From: JAWAFC01 sp038890815
GTDB lineage: Archaea > Micrarchaeota > Micrarchaeia > Burarchaeales > JACRGF01
NCBI GenBank assembly: GCA_038890815.1
Contig: JAWAFC010000003.1
Coordinates: 1 to 64,000 of the forward strand
Reading direction: 5' to 3'
DNA length: 64,000 nucleotides
This document shows, piece by piece, positions 9,419 through 18,525 of this stretch (positions within the stretch are counted from its first letter, which is position 1; each line of letters starts with the position of its first letter). Under the pieces are notes generated by a model, which made no database searches, had not been told where the DNA came from, and worked only from the letters and a program-made list of their open reading frames with translations. The translations under genes and the position numbers were made by a program.

Positions 9419-9434
9419 TTGAAGATGGAATGGC

Positions 9435-10652
9435 GTGCGGCGTGTGGTCTTGTTGCTTCTGCTCGCAGGCTGTATCTCCCAGCCTCCCGCCAACATCACG
9501 CTAGCCAACGTCACCCTGCCCGCCAACATCACACAGGCGAACATCACTCCCGTGAATCTCACGCAGCCAAGCGCGGAGAACATAACGCTCCCAATCGTAA
9601 CCATCTCTCCATGCAACAGAATTTCCGCCCAGCCCGAGAGGGATGCCTGCGTGGCCGAGGTCGCGCTGAGGCTGAAAGAGGCGGGGCTGTGCGCGCAGGT
9701 GGCCGCGCGCGATAGAAGGTTTGCCTGCGCGCTGTCTGTGGCGAGCGCCACGCGGAATGCCAGCGCCTGCCTTCAGCTCGGTGAGGAGGCGGGCAGGTGT
9801 GTGCTGTTCTTGGTGCCGAACATCGGAGGTGAGGGCTGTGCGCTCATCAGCGGGCCTGAGCGGGAGATGTGCGAGGGCCTGGCGGCCTCCCTGAGAGGCG
9901 CTGAGGCGTGCGTTGCGCTTGCCGGCAGGGCGAGGGAGGTGTGCGCAAGGCAGGTGGCCCAGAATACGGGTAATACGAGCGTGTGCGAGCTGCTGGCTGG
10001 CGCGGCGAGGGAGGGGTGTAGTGCCGGCGCGCGGAGAGCAATTGGGATTAACATTAGCTGGAGCTCCTGCGCCGATGCCCCGCAGGCAGCAAGGGATGGA
10101 TGTTATTACCAGCAGGGAGTGGCGCGCGGCGATCCGGCCCTCTGCATGAGGATATCGAATGCAGATATGAGGGAGGGCTGCCTTGTGGTGCAGGACGATG
10201 GGGCGCTGAGCGCAGCCGCGCTCAATCAATCAAATCCATCGGCATTGTACTGCAAGTACATTCGAGCGCCAGAGATGCGGGATGCCTGTTATGAGTGGGT
10301 GGCCATCTACCTGCTCGATCAGGGCCCGTGCGCTTTTGTCTCGCACAAGGACATCAAGGATGCCTGCTTTGCCTTCTCAAAGGCAAGCGATGCCCTTGAG
10401 CGAATTGTGGCCTTTGGCAATCCGGAAGGATGCGCGGTGCTGAATTTTCTCGGGGAGAAGGATGCCTGCTACGCCCGCATCGCTGCGGCCAAAGGAGACG
10501 CAACAATATGCGAAAAAATCACAAAAGAGCCCATGAGGGTGGAGTGCGCGCTGTCCCTGCTGTCGCAGCAGAATGCCGCGACAGTGGCCGCGATATGCGA
10601 GGGGCTGACCAATGAGGAGGTGAAGGCGAATTGCACACACGCGCTTGGCTGA
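9435..10652 (+). CDS. Surface lipoprotein with sequon-rich stalk and Cys repeats
   Basis: A 405-residue protein starting at GTG. The N-terminus has a lipobox (LLLLLAGC, Cys near residue 13), predicting a lipid anchor on the outer face of the membrane. Residues about 18-48 contain six N-x-T sequons (NIT, NVT, NLT types) spaced 4-8 residues apart, so this stalk may be densely N-glycosylated. The remainder consists of degenerate repeats of about 30-35 residues, each with a Cys pair and an R-D/E-x-C-Y/A pattern (for example KDACYARIAAAKGD), probably helical hairpins tied by disulfides. First gene of the plus-strand operon; the next gene overlaps it by 22 nt. Family not recognised; a scaffold or adhesion role is only a guess. 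Confidence 0.85.
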   Translation: MRRVVLLLLLAGCISQPPANITLANVTLPANITQANITPVNLTQPSAENITLPIVTISPCNRISAQPERDACVAEVALRLKEAGLCAQVAARDRRFACALSVASATRNASACLQLGEEAGRCVLFLVPNIGGEGCALISGPEREMCEGLAASLRGAEACVALAGRAREVCARQVAQNTGNTSVCELLAGAAREGCSAGARRAIGINISWSSCADAPQAARDGCYYQQGVARGDPALCMRISNADMREGCLVVQDDGALSAAALNQSNPSALYCKYIRAPEMRDACYEWVAIYLLDQGPCAFVSHKDIKDACFAFSKASDALERIVAFGNPEGCAVLNFLGEKDACYARIAAAKGDATICEKITKEPMRVECALSLLSQQNAATVAAICEGLTNEEVKANCTHALG

Positions 10653-12403
10653 TTTTGCTTGCGGTGATGGGGCTGGCCATCGCCCAGCCGACATGCAGCG
10701 ATCCGGCAACTGACACAAGGTATGGAGTGTGTTTCTCGCCTGGCTCGGGCACGGAGGAGCCATTTGAGTGCCCTAATGTCACGGATAAGTGGGGGAACAA
10801 ACACAACAATTCGCAGTGGCTCAAGCAGACTCCCCTCGGGGATTTCGCCCTGTCGTGCGATGACCTCAATCCATGCACTGAGGATTTTTTCGATGAGGAC
10901 AAGGGGAAATGCATGTGCAGAGCAGTGCAGGATGGCTTCTATGGGGAGTGCGCGGGGCCGGATATGAGCGCGAGCAATGCGGCCTGCACCGAAAAGCGTT
11001 GCATTGGGGGAGTTTGCAAAACAATCACCGTTAAGGGAATAACCCCCATGTGCTCGGCAAGTGCTACCTACGATTCACCTTGCAAGATAAATGTGTGCGA
11101 GAGCGGCGTCTGCACCGGGCCGAGGATTATTGGAGTGAATTTTGATTCGCAACGGGCGTGCTGCGGCAACGGCGAGCTGGAAGGCGATGAGAAGGATTGG
11201 TGCTGTGCAGACCTGCAGGCGACCGGCACGGGCCTGCCTGAGGGAAAGGAGTGCATCGGTGGCATAATGGTCACAAAGAGCTATCTGGAGAGGGACCTTC
11301 AGCCCTTCATCAGGGCATTTCCATCGTGGGGGCCCGTCATCGTGCTCGCCCTTCTTATAGGCTATTTCCTCGCCGCGCTGGGCTACATGGCCGCGAGCTT
11401 TTTCAGGATGCCCGAGCTCGAGGCATGGGCAAAGAACGAGCTGGCTGAGGTGAGCGCAAGCGCGTTTTTTGCGGCCAATGCGATTTTTTTCATCGGGCTG
11501 ATTGATGCGGCAGCTGTTGAGCTCATTGGGAAAGATTACTTCACCGTGGCGGCGAGCTTCCTCAACCTCCTGGCGGGCGAGACAGCGGCCATCATGGCCG
11601 AGCTGACGAGGGCGCAGTTCATTCTCGGATTCGGCTCAATGCTTGGAGTGCAGTTTGGTGTGCCTATATTTATTGTGATCGGATTCCTCGTGCCGGGCAT
11701 GACGGCCTATCCTCTCGTGGGGGCTCGCATCATCACCACGGCGCTCGCCACCTATGGGAATGTCGCCACAATGAGCCTGATGAGCGCGCTCGGCATGGCC
11801 GTACTGCTGGAGTTCATAAACAGGTATGCGCTGACCGTCATACTGCCCGCTGGCATTGTGTTGAGGTGCTTCACGCTGACGAGGCGGCTGGGGGCAACGC
11901 TCATGGCCATCGCAGTGGGCCTGTACGTGTTTTACCCACTGTCGCTGGCATGGAACGGCATGATATACGGCAATGTGGAGAGGCCCAGCACGGGCGGCGT
12001 TTCGTTCATGAGCATCATAAACAACATCGTCGATCCCACGCCATTCCTTGAGATATTCGGCGGGCCCCCATTCAGGAGGTTCTGCGTGCACTGGTATGAC
12101 TGGGTATGGTGCTGGTGGTATGCCATCATATGGTGGATCATCAACATGGTCATCGCATTCATCCAGCTTACCATAGCGCTGGCCATGCTGTATTATGTTG
12201 GGCTTGCGACCACGCCCATAGGCGGCATCGGCGTGCTTGCATACGACTATTTTGTCGGTCTCATACCATCCATGATTAGAACGATGGCGGGGGCATTCCT
12301 CTTCCCACTCATAGATCTAATTATAGTGGTTACGGCCATACGCTCGATATCGCCCGCCATTGGCGGGGAAACGAGGATAACGGGGCTGGTGGAGTTCATA
12401 TGA
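10631..12403 (+). CDS. Polytopic channel-like protein 1, with Cys-rich ectodomain (TrbL/VirB6/CedA-like)
   Basis: 590 residues, TTG start inside the upstream gene. A signal peptide (residues 1-20) is followed by a Cys-rich ectodomain with about 28 Cys up to residue 215. Then comes a membrane core with several helices. The core has the three motifs shared by this gene and the next five: E-L-A-E near 265 (others E-[LFI]-Y-Q), RCFTLTRRLG followed by GLY and a Pro near 410-435, and a C-terminal GGETRITGLVEFI. The fold resembles conjugation-channel proteins of the TrbL/VirB6/CedA kind; this is inference from topology. It overlaps the next gene by 4 nt (ATGA). Confidence 0.85.
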   Translation: MHTRAWLILLAVMGLAIAQPTCSDPATDTRYGVCFSPGSGTEEPFECPNVTDKWGNKHNNSQWLKQTPLGDFALSCDDLNPCTEDFFDEDKGKCMCRAVQDGFYGECAGPDMSASNAACTEKRCIGGVCKTITVKGITPMCSASATYDSPCKINVCESGVCTGPRIIGVNFDSQRACCGNGELEGDEKDWCCADLQATGTGLPEGKECIGGIMVTKSYLERDLQPFIRAFPSWGPVIVLALLIGYFLAALGYMAASFFRMPELEAWAKNELAEVSASAFFAANAIFFIGLIDAAAVELIGKDYFTVAASFLNLLAGETAAIMAELTRAQFILGFGSMLGVQFGVPIFIVIGFLVPGMTAYPLVGARIITTALATYGNVATMSLMSALGMAVLLEFINRYALTVILPAGIVLRCFTLTRRLGATLMAIAVGLYVFYPLSLAWNGMIYGNVERPSTGGVSFMSIINNIVDPTPFLEIFGGPPFRRFCVHWYDWVWCWWYAIIWWIINMVIAFIQLTIALAMLYYVGLATTPIGGIGVLAYDYFVGLIPSMIRTMAGAFLFPLIDLIIVVTAIRSISPAIGGETRITGLVEFI

Positions 12404-13377
12404 GGGCTTGGCTCATCGTGCTTGCACTCCTCCTTGCCGGCTGCACAGCCGAGCCACTCGCCGAGCTGCCTGGATGCATCGCCCTGAGCGTGCGTGAGGA
12501 GCCGGAGCTGTATGGGTTGGTATTCGTGGCGCTGGTGGGCGTGCTGTTTGCCATCGCCATCGGCTACATGGCAGCCCAGCTTTTCAGGAGGCCTGACTGG
12601 GAAGCCATGGTGAGAGTGGAGCTCACCCAGACACTGCTGGGTGCGAGCATGATTTTCATCGCTGTGTGGCTGAGCGCATTCTCCTGCTCGATAAGCTATG
12701 AGCTTGCCGGGGGGGATACATTTGCCAAGGCAAACGCATACCTCGCAGGACTGACTTACGGGGAAATGATTCCGGCCATCATGAGGCTGTACGACAAGGC
12801 ATGGCAGGCGGAGAAGCTGACGGCCTGGATCATTGGCATTTCCTCCTGCATGAGCGGCGTGTGTTTCCAGCCCTATGCAGGCTACAGCATGGTTAGCTAC
12901 AACCTCGGAACTGTGGCCGGCCTGCTCGCTCCCATCGTCACTTCGCTCATGGTGCAGATGCTCGCCCTCCAATTCATACAGCAGTTCGCATTTGTTTATC
13001 TGCTTCCGCTCGGCCTGCTGCTCAAGGCCGTGCCCTTCACAAGGGAAGCCGGCGCATTTCTCATCGCGCTCGCCATCGGGCTGTATGTGGTCCTCCCGCT
13101 CACCTATATTTTCAATGCGAGAGTCATGGCGGACATCGGGCCGAGCATCACTGCGGGGAGCTACTGCGCGCTGAAGGCCGGGCCGGGTGACAAGCCAGGC
13201 GGGCAGGCGCTCGACAGCACGCTGGAGGGCGTTGGTGGGTTGTGCTCCACGGTCATTGCAGTTGTCGGGAAGATTCTTCCGCAGGCAGTTTTCCTGCCCG
13301 CCCTCAACATAGTCATAACGCTCGCCTTTACAAGGACGATGGCGAGGATATTCACGCGGGATTACATGTTGGGGTAA
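12400..13377 (+). CDS. Polytopic channel-like protein 2, lipoprotein form
   Basis: 325 residues, the shortest paralog. It begins with a lipobox (LLLAGC, Cys 15), so its N-terminus may be lipid-anchored outside. There is no large ectodomain. Shared motifs are VELTQ near 70, then KAVPFTREAG followed by GLYVVLP near 207-233. The C-terminal tail is divergent (ends RDYMLG), lacking the GxE-L-R/K-I end of its siblings, though FTRTMARIF still aligns. Translationally coupled to the previous gene through a 4-nt overlap and followed after 4 nt by the next. Same inferred TrbL/VirB6/CedA-like class. Confidence 0.85.
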   Translation: MRAWLIVLALLLAGCTAEPLAELPGCIALSVREEPELYGLVFVALVGVLFAIAIGYMAAQLFRRPDWEAMVRVELTQTLLGASMIFIAVWLSAFSCSISYELAGGDTFAKANAYLAGLTYGEMIPAIMRLYDKAWQAEKLTAWIIGISSCMSGVCFQPYAGYSMVSYNLGTVAGLLAPIVTSLMVQMLALQFIQQFAFVYLLPLGLLLKAVPFTREAGAFLIALAIGLYVVLPLTYIFNARVMADIGPSITAGSYCALKAGPGDKPGGQALDSTLEGVGGLCSTVIAVVGKILPQAVFLPALNIVITLAFTRTMARIFTRDYMLG

Positions 13378-13381
13378 TGGC

Positions 13382-14599
13382 ATGCGGAAGATGATACACT
13401 TTGTGCTGCTTTGGCTTCTGCTTGCCAACAGCGTGGCTGCCGAACAGCAGTGTGAGGGCACGCGCATGTGCACGCTGTTCGCCAACTGGGCGCCCATCAC
13501 TGCCATGGTCATACTCATCTCTCTCTTCGTTGTGTCGCTGGCCTTCATGGTGGGCAAGGGCCTCGGCATGCGGGACATTGAGATGTTCGCCAAGGAGGAG
13601 CTGTACCAGTGCATTGCCAGCGCACTCATCCTCGGTGTGTTCATCAGTTTTGCGGCGCTCCTTGAGAGCACCTCGCAGCAGCTGGCCGGTGACATACTGA
13701 CGGCCGGCACTCAGGGCACGACATTCGGCACACCAATCACAATGCGCTGGGAGTACACGGGCGACAGGAGCATGCGCTGGAGGACGACGGGCGCGCTCAC
13801 CATAGAGAGATGCGGAGCTAACGACCCATTTCCCGATAAGAAATGCCACTTTTATTTGGCCAGGGCATTTTTGGGCAGCACGTTCGAAAAGCTGTCTGGG
13901 CAGGCGAGGGAGGTCGTAAAGCTGTATGGGCTCAGCATACTGTTTGACACCACATCCGTAAGCCTGGGGCTGCTTATCTTCGGACCCGTGTTTGGATTGG
14001 GGTTTGGCGTACCCCTTTTCGGTGGCAACAGCCTCCTGTACGAAACGCTCGAAACCATCTTCTCGGTCATGGCGAAGACGATGCTGCTGCTGAAATTCCA
14101 GGAGGTATCGCTCATGTACATCGAGAGGGGAATTTTCCCAGGCCTCATGATTGCCGGCCTCGTCTTCCGCTCCATCTGGTTCATGCGGAAGCTCGGTGGG
14201 CTGCTGCTCGCGCTCGCCATCGGGCTATACACAATATTGCCGTTCATGTACATACTCAGCTGGTATACGATGGATGCCGCACAGGCGAGGTATGATGTGA
14301 GCGCGCTGACCACCGCGCTTCAGAATAGGCAGAGCGCAGCGCAGGCCGTGATGGAGGAGCGGGGGCGTGATGTGGGGATAGGGCTATTTTTCCACCATGA
14401 GTACAGTGTGCTATTCACACACTACAGGTCTGATGGCAGCGTTGAGTACTATGGCATGCTCGATCTGGCCGGCAGGTATGCGCTCATAGCCATGGCAACG
14501 CCCACCATCGCGCTGTTCGTGCTGCTTGGTTTCGTGAGAGAACTGTCCGGCTTCCTGGGAGGGGACATTGAGATCGCCGGACTGACGAGGATATTGTGA
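13382..14599 (+). CDS. Polytopic channel-like protein 3
   Basis: 405 residues with a signal peptide (cleavage after about residue 20, NSVAA-E). A short external segment contains two Cys. The shared motif EELYQ lies near 77, RSIWFMRKLG followed by AIGLYTILP near 262-288, and the tail reads GGDIEIAGLTRIL. A polar loop of about 60 residues between helices 2 and 3 and another near 310-350 probably face outside. The ATG of the next gene overlaps its TGA by one base, implying coupled translation and fixed stoichiometry. Confidence 0.85.
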   Translation: MRKMIHFVLLWLLLANSVAAEQQCEGTRMCTLFANWAPITAMVILISLFVVSLAFMVGKGLGMRDIEMFAKEELYQCIASALILGVFISFAALLESTSQQLAGDILTAGTQGTTFGTPITMRWEYTGDRSMRWRTTGALTIERCGANDPFPDKKCHFYLARAFLGSTFEKLSGQAREVVKLYGLSILFDTTSVSLGLLIFGPVFGLGFGVPLFGGNSLLYETLETIFSVMAKTMLLLKFQEVSLMYIERGIFPGLMIAGLVFRSIWFMRKLGGLLLALAIGLYTILPFMYILSWYTMDAAQARYDVSALTTALQNRQSAAQAVMEERGRDVGIGLFFHHEYSVLFTHYRSDGSVEYYGMLDLAGRYALIAMATPTIALFVLLGFVRELSGFLGGDIEIAGLTRIL

Positions 14600-15786
14600 T
14601 GGCAACGAGAGCTGTGCTCAGCGTGCTGTTGCTTTTGGCTATGGGAGGGGCTGCCTGGGCGCAGGCAGCATGGGCTCCTGGCTGGATGAGCGTGGCTTTC
14701 CTGGCGCTGTTGGTTTCCTATTTCATGATAGGACTGGCCTTCATGTATGCCATAGGCTTCCAGGACGCCAGGATGGAGGCCTGGTGCAGGCACGAGTTTT
14801 ACCAGAACAGCGCCACGGCTGTTTTGCTGGGCATGCTCGTGGGGGTGAGCGCGCTGCTCGACAACACGCTGTATCCGGCGTTCTGGAGCACGTCAATACT
14901 CAATCCTGAAAGCCAGAGGGCCAGCGCGAGCGTCTGCCCCAGCTCCACGCTGTCGGTGCCTGGGTTTGGGCTCTCGGTGACGCTCAACTCGCTGCGGTAC
15001 AGCCCGCCAAGGGGAGGAAGGGGATTTGGAAACATACAAAATCATGTTGTGGGATATGTGGGGTGCCTTAGAACGGCGGTCACAAAATACCTACTCGAGC
15101 TAAATCTCGGCGGTGTGTTCTTCGGCTTCATCTCCTCGCTGATGTTCAGTTTCGAGTTTGTGGAAATCAAGTTTGGCATGCTCAACATAATGCCGGGCGT
15201 TGTGATGAAGCCGGTGACGGACATGCTCGGCTACATAAACACGCTCGTGGCCATGCTCTTCCTGCAGCTCAGGGTGCAGGAGCTTGTGCTGACTTTCGCC
15301 CGCGATTATGCATTCTCTTTCCTGCTGCCTCTCGGCGTTGCCCTCAGGGCATTCACTTTCACGCGCGGGGCGGGTGGGGCGCTCATCGCCATCGCTGTCG
15401 GATTCTACATCGTGCTGCCCATCACCTATCTCTTCCAAGAGGAGATAACTGCTGATTACTGCGCGCGCCATGACTGCCAGCGCTCGCTGCTCGCCAGATT
15501 TGGGTATGCGGGCAATCTGTATGACATCATTGTGGGGCTCATGGCAAGCGCACAAAGCGGCGGCATTGGCAGAGGGCTCACTGTGGCAGGCTCATTTGGG
15601 CAGGGCTACTCGCTGTCCGAGCTGATGTCGCTCAATGGACCTTTCGGGCCCGTGATATTCGTAGCCGGCATATCGGGGGCCGTGCTGCCCGCGCTCGGGC
15701 TCATCACGACATTCATATTTATGAAGTCCTTCGCGAACCTCATGGGAAGTGATGTGGACTTCAGCACGCTGATAAAAATTGTTTAG
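14599..15786 (+). CDS. Polytopic channel-like protein 4
   Basis: 395 residues. I choose ATG 14599 (TGATG overlap with the previous stop) over GTG 14596. Signal peptide to about residue 21 (AWAQA). Shared motifs: HEFYQ near 75, RAFTFTRGAG followed by GFYIVLP near 250-275, tail GSDVDFSTLIKIV. The loop at about 95-155 contains two Cys and is probably external. Membrane helices are rich in Leu, Ala and Gly without charged residues. Same family as the flanking genes by motif order; function inferred only from family resemblance. Confidence 0.85.
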   Translation: MATRAVLSVLLLLAMGGAAWAQAAWAPGWMSVAFLALLVSYFMIGLAFMYAIGFQDARMEAWCRHEFYQNSATAVLLGMLVGVSALLDNTLYPAFWSTSILNPESQRASASVCPSSTLSVPGFGLSVTLNSLRYSPPRGGRGFGNIQNHVVGYVGCLRTAVTKYLLELNLGGVFFGFISSLMFSFEFVEIKFGMLNIMPGVVMKPVTDMLGYINTLVAMLFLQLRVQELVLTFARDYAFSFLLPLGVALRAFTFTRGAGGALIAIAVGFYIVLPITYLFQEEITADYCARHDCQRSLLARFGYAGNLYDIIVGLMASAQSGGIGRGLTVAGSFGQGYSLSELMSLNGPFGPVIFVAGISGAVLPALGLITTFIFMKSFANLMGSDVDFSTLIKIV

Positions 15787-15794
15787 GTGGAAAC

Positions 15795-16832
15795 GTGAGC
15801 GTGTGTGCTGACCTGGCGAACTGGCCATCCGCCTGGTACACGGTTGCGGCCATCGGCATCGTGGCATCGGGCGCCGTCATTGGGTTGGTCTACATGATTG
15901 GGGTGACGCTCGGCAATCCCGGGCTCACCGCGCGCGCAAAGAACGAGATCTACCAAGTGGTGGCAACGCTGTGCATGCTTGCCCTTGCCGTTGGGTTTGT
16001 GGGATTCGCCTGCACGGCCGATCTCAGCGGTTTCGGAGTGAGCGGAACGATCTATTCCGCCGCCGAGGCCTACCTCTCGTGGCTCGCCAGCCGCTCCATG
16101 TACGTGCTGGAGAGAATGATGCACCTGGCAGGGACGTGGGGATTTCTGGGCAGCATCGGCATGGGGATCACGATAAGCGGCATAGGCTTCTCTTTCAACC
16201 CTTTCTCGGGCCTTTTTGGGCTTGTCAACATACTCAACATATTCATGTCGACAGCGCTCATCCTGTCGCTCACAACGGCCGCGCAGTATGTGGTGTTCAA
16301 GTTCGCGCTTGAGGGCTTTCTGGGCTACCTCCTGCCTGTTGGTCTGGTGTGCAGGTGCTTCCCATTCACCCGCGACTTCGGGGGCGCGCTGATTGCGCTC
16401 AGCGTAGGCTTCTCGCTGTTCTATCCATTCCTGTTCGCAGTGGACTGGGCGCTGGTGGGGCAGCCAACCAAGAGTACAATTGGAGGAGGGGGAGGAGATT
16501 TTGACAGGTGGGCGGTGGTGGATACGCTTGTGGGGTGGTATGTCTCCTTTGTAGTCGAGACTGTTGGTATCGTTACCTTCTTTGCCGTCGTTGGAGTTCC
16601 GCTCATAATCCCGCCCATCCCGATTGTGAGCATACTGAAAATGCTCATGGAAATCTCCATCATGTTCCTTGATTCGATGATGCAGAGCGCGCTTATGCCG
16701 ATAGGCGAAATACTTGTGGGCGGGCTTTTCCTGCCCGCGCTGAACGGCATCATACTTGTGGCTGTGGTGAGAGATCTGTCGCGCGTGCTCGGCGAGGAGG
16801 TTGACATAACGACGCTGACGAGGATGGTTTGA
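15795..16832 (+). CDS. Polytopic channel-like protein 5
   Basis: 345 residues, GTG start with an aggtgg ribosome site 4-9 bases upstream. Unlike genes 1-4 it has no cleavable signal and begins near the first membrane helix. Motifs: NEIYQ near 53, RCFPFTRDFG followed by GFSLFYP near 185-210, tail GEEVDITTLTRMV. A Gly-rich turn (GGGGG) lies near 230. The next gene's ATG overlaps its TGA by one base. Paralog of the same six-member set. Confidence 0.85.
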   Translation: MSVCADLANWPSAWYTVAAIGIVASGAVIGLVYMIGVTLGNPGLTARAKNEIYQVVATLCMLALAVGFVGFACTADLSGFGVSGTIYSAAEAYLSWLASRSMYVLERMMHLAGTWGFLGSIGMGITISGIGFSFNPFSGLFGLVNILNIFMSTALILSLTTAAQYVVFKFALEGFLGYLLPVGLVCRCFPFTRDFGGALIALSVGFSLFYPFLFAVDWALVGQPTKSTIGGGGGDFDRWAVVDTLVGWYVSFVVETVGIVTFFAVVGVPLIIPPIPIVSILKMLMEISIMFLDSMMQSALMPIGEILVGGLFLPALNGIILVAVVRDLSRVLGEEVDITTLTRMV

Positions 16833-17878
16833 TGACGTGGGAGACGAGCGCTGCTGATGTATACAAGACTTTCGGGGGCTATGGCTGGCTGGAAGTGGCC
16901 ATGCTCGCCCTGCTCACCGCATTCCTGTCTGTCGCGCTCGCCTACATGCTCGCCATAGGGTTCAACCTGCCGAACCTGAGGAGGTGGGCGAAAGCGGAAT
17001 TTTATCAGGCTGCCGCGAGCGCCATGCTGGTGGCCCTCGTGTTCACGTTTGTTGAGGGAACAGATCTCCTGACTGGGGAAAGCCTGAAGTACTCGGCCGG
17101 CATCCAGCTGCTCCAGAAAAACACCGAGCTGTTTGCTGGCGACATCGTGGCGCCCGGCCAGAGGGGAAGGGTGAGGCCATTCAATGTTGTTTATGCACAC
17201 GTGACCAACATGATAAACTGCGCCAGAGAAAAATACCTCAATGCCCTTGGCGAAACACAATGGCGGGAGTGGCTGACGCAGATTGTGATCACCCTGTCGA
17301 TATATAAGATCGATTTGGTGATTCCGTTCCAGCTTCTCCTCTGGCCCCTCTACACGAACATCGTTGAGAACCATGTCCTCGCCAACAGCCTTGTGTGGAC
17401 GCTCATGGCCCTCTACTTCCAGCAGTCCTTCCTGCAGTGGGTTGAGACCTCGATGCTGACTGTGTTCTTCCCGCTCGGCATCATTTTGAGAATACTGCCC
17501 ATCACGAGGGGAGCCGGAGCCGTGCTCATCGCCATCTCGCTGGGGCTCTACATCGTCTACCCGCTGCTGTTCATACTCATCGCCACAGCAGTGACTCCAC
17601 CGAGCGGCTGCGCAAGGACCGAGATAACTCTCGAGCAGCCGCCCGAGATATGCGTCAGCGACCCATCGTCTTTCGTGCAGTTCCTAAAGGCAGCCGCACA
17701 GAGCAGAGGCACGCTCTACAGCGGGCAGGAGGCAAGCATGATGGCCCAGCTCACCATGTACGCCTTTTTCTATCCCCTCGTGATGATACTCATTGTGGTC
17801 ATCTTTGTCAGGACGGCCTCCTCATTCCTCGGCGCAGAGATCACTGAGGTCGGGAGGGGGCTCTTCAGGCTGATTTGA
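16832..17878 (+). CDS. Polytopic channel-like protein 6
   Basis: 348 residues; ATG 16832 preferred over TTG 16829 because it forms the TGATG junction. No cleavable signal. Motifs: AEFYQ near 53, RILPITRGAG followed by GLYIVYP near 220-243, tail GAEITEVGRGLFRLI. External loops at about 85-145 and 255-300 contain Cys that could form disulfides. Last of the six paralogs, followed through a one-base overlap by the bitopic protein gene. Confidence 0.85.
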   Translation: MTWETSAADVYKTFGGYGWLEVAMLALLTAFLSVALAYMLAIGFNLPNLRRWAKAEFYQAAASAMLVALVFTFVEGTDLLTGESLKYSAGIQLLQKNTELFAGDIVAPGQRGRVRPFNVVYAHVTNMINCAREKYLNALGETQWREWLTQIVITLSIYKIDLVIPFQLLLWPLYTNIVENHVLANSLVWTLMALYFQQSFLQWVETSMLTVFFPLGIILRILPITRGAGAVLIAISLGLYIVYPLLFILIATAVTPPSGCARTEITLEQPPEICVSDPSSFVQFLKAAAQSRGTLYSGQEASMMAQLTMYAFFYPLVMILIVVIFVRTASSFLGAEITEVGRGLFRLI

Positions 17879-18525
17879 TGCGCGCGTTCATCAAAAGAAA
17901 CTTTCGGGCAGCGCTGGCGGCTGCGGCGTTCACTCTCGCCATACTGCTGGCCGCGCTTGCCTTTGTTGCCACACCTCCACCATCCCAGCCTCCCCTCCCA
18001 GCGCAGGCTGAAGAAGTCCAGCCATCGGTGTGGGAGCCATTCCTGCCGCAGAACTGTAGCCCTTTCTTTGCCCCGACGACTGCCTCGTATGTCTATGCGG
18101 TGCGGTTCTCTGCTGGGGGCACTGACATAACAGGGCAGGTAAGCCATGAGCTCATATCGAGCAATGACTCATACACCATGAGGGATGTGCTGACAACGCC
18201 ATTCGGAAAGTCTGCAATAGTTTGGGAGCTTGCGCCTGACCTGAGCTGCCGCCGGGTGCGCGCGAGCGCGGAGATGAGCGGCATGCAGAGGGTGGACCGA
18301 GAGCTTCCGTGCGTGCCGCCCATTCCGTTTTTTGGGGCACCCTGCAGGGAGGAGATGGTGCTGAAGGGACTTACAAACGCCAGCACGCCTTTCGGCACGA
18401 TACCGGCAAAGGTTTATCATGCTACATCATCCAATGCTACATACATTGTGGCGAACAACATCGATGTGCCTCTCAAATTCGCCATTGGCAACATGCAGGG
18501 GGAGCTGATAAGATATGAAGAGTAG
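17878..18525 (+). CDS. Bitopic envelope protein of the channel operon
   Basis: 215 residues; ATG 17878 overlaps the previous stop. A short basic N-terminus (KRNFR) and one membrane helix (about 8-32) precede a Pro-rich linker and an external domain with five Cys, four of them spread over about residues 122-160. No family recognised. Topology (inside N-terminus, one helix, periplasm-like domain) resembles VirB8-type assembly factors, but I see no sequence evidence for that. It overlaps the giant lipoprotein gene by 11 nt. Confidence 0.8.
   Translation: MRAFIKRNFRAALAAAAFTLAILLAALAFVATPPPSQPPLPAQAEEVQPSVWEPFLPQNCSPFFAPTTASYVYAVRFSAGGTDITGQVSHELISSNDSYTMRDVLTTPFGKSAIVWELAPDLSCRRVRASAEMSGMQRVDRELPCVPPIPFFGAPCREEMVLKGLTNASTPFGTIPAKVYHATSSNATYIVANNIDVPLKFAIGNMQGELIRYEE

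Noticed and set aside
12247..13710. 487-codon open frame antisense to the channel operon
   Set aside because: It lies opposite two clear membrane-protein genes with consistent motifs; its product is His/Arg-rich and low in complexity, as expected of a shadow frame in GC-rich DNA.
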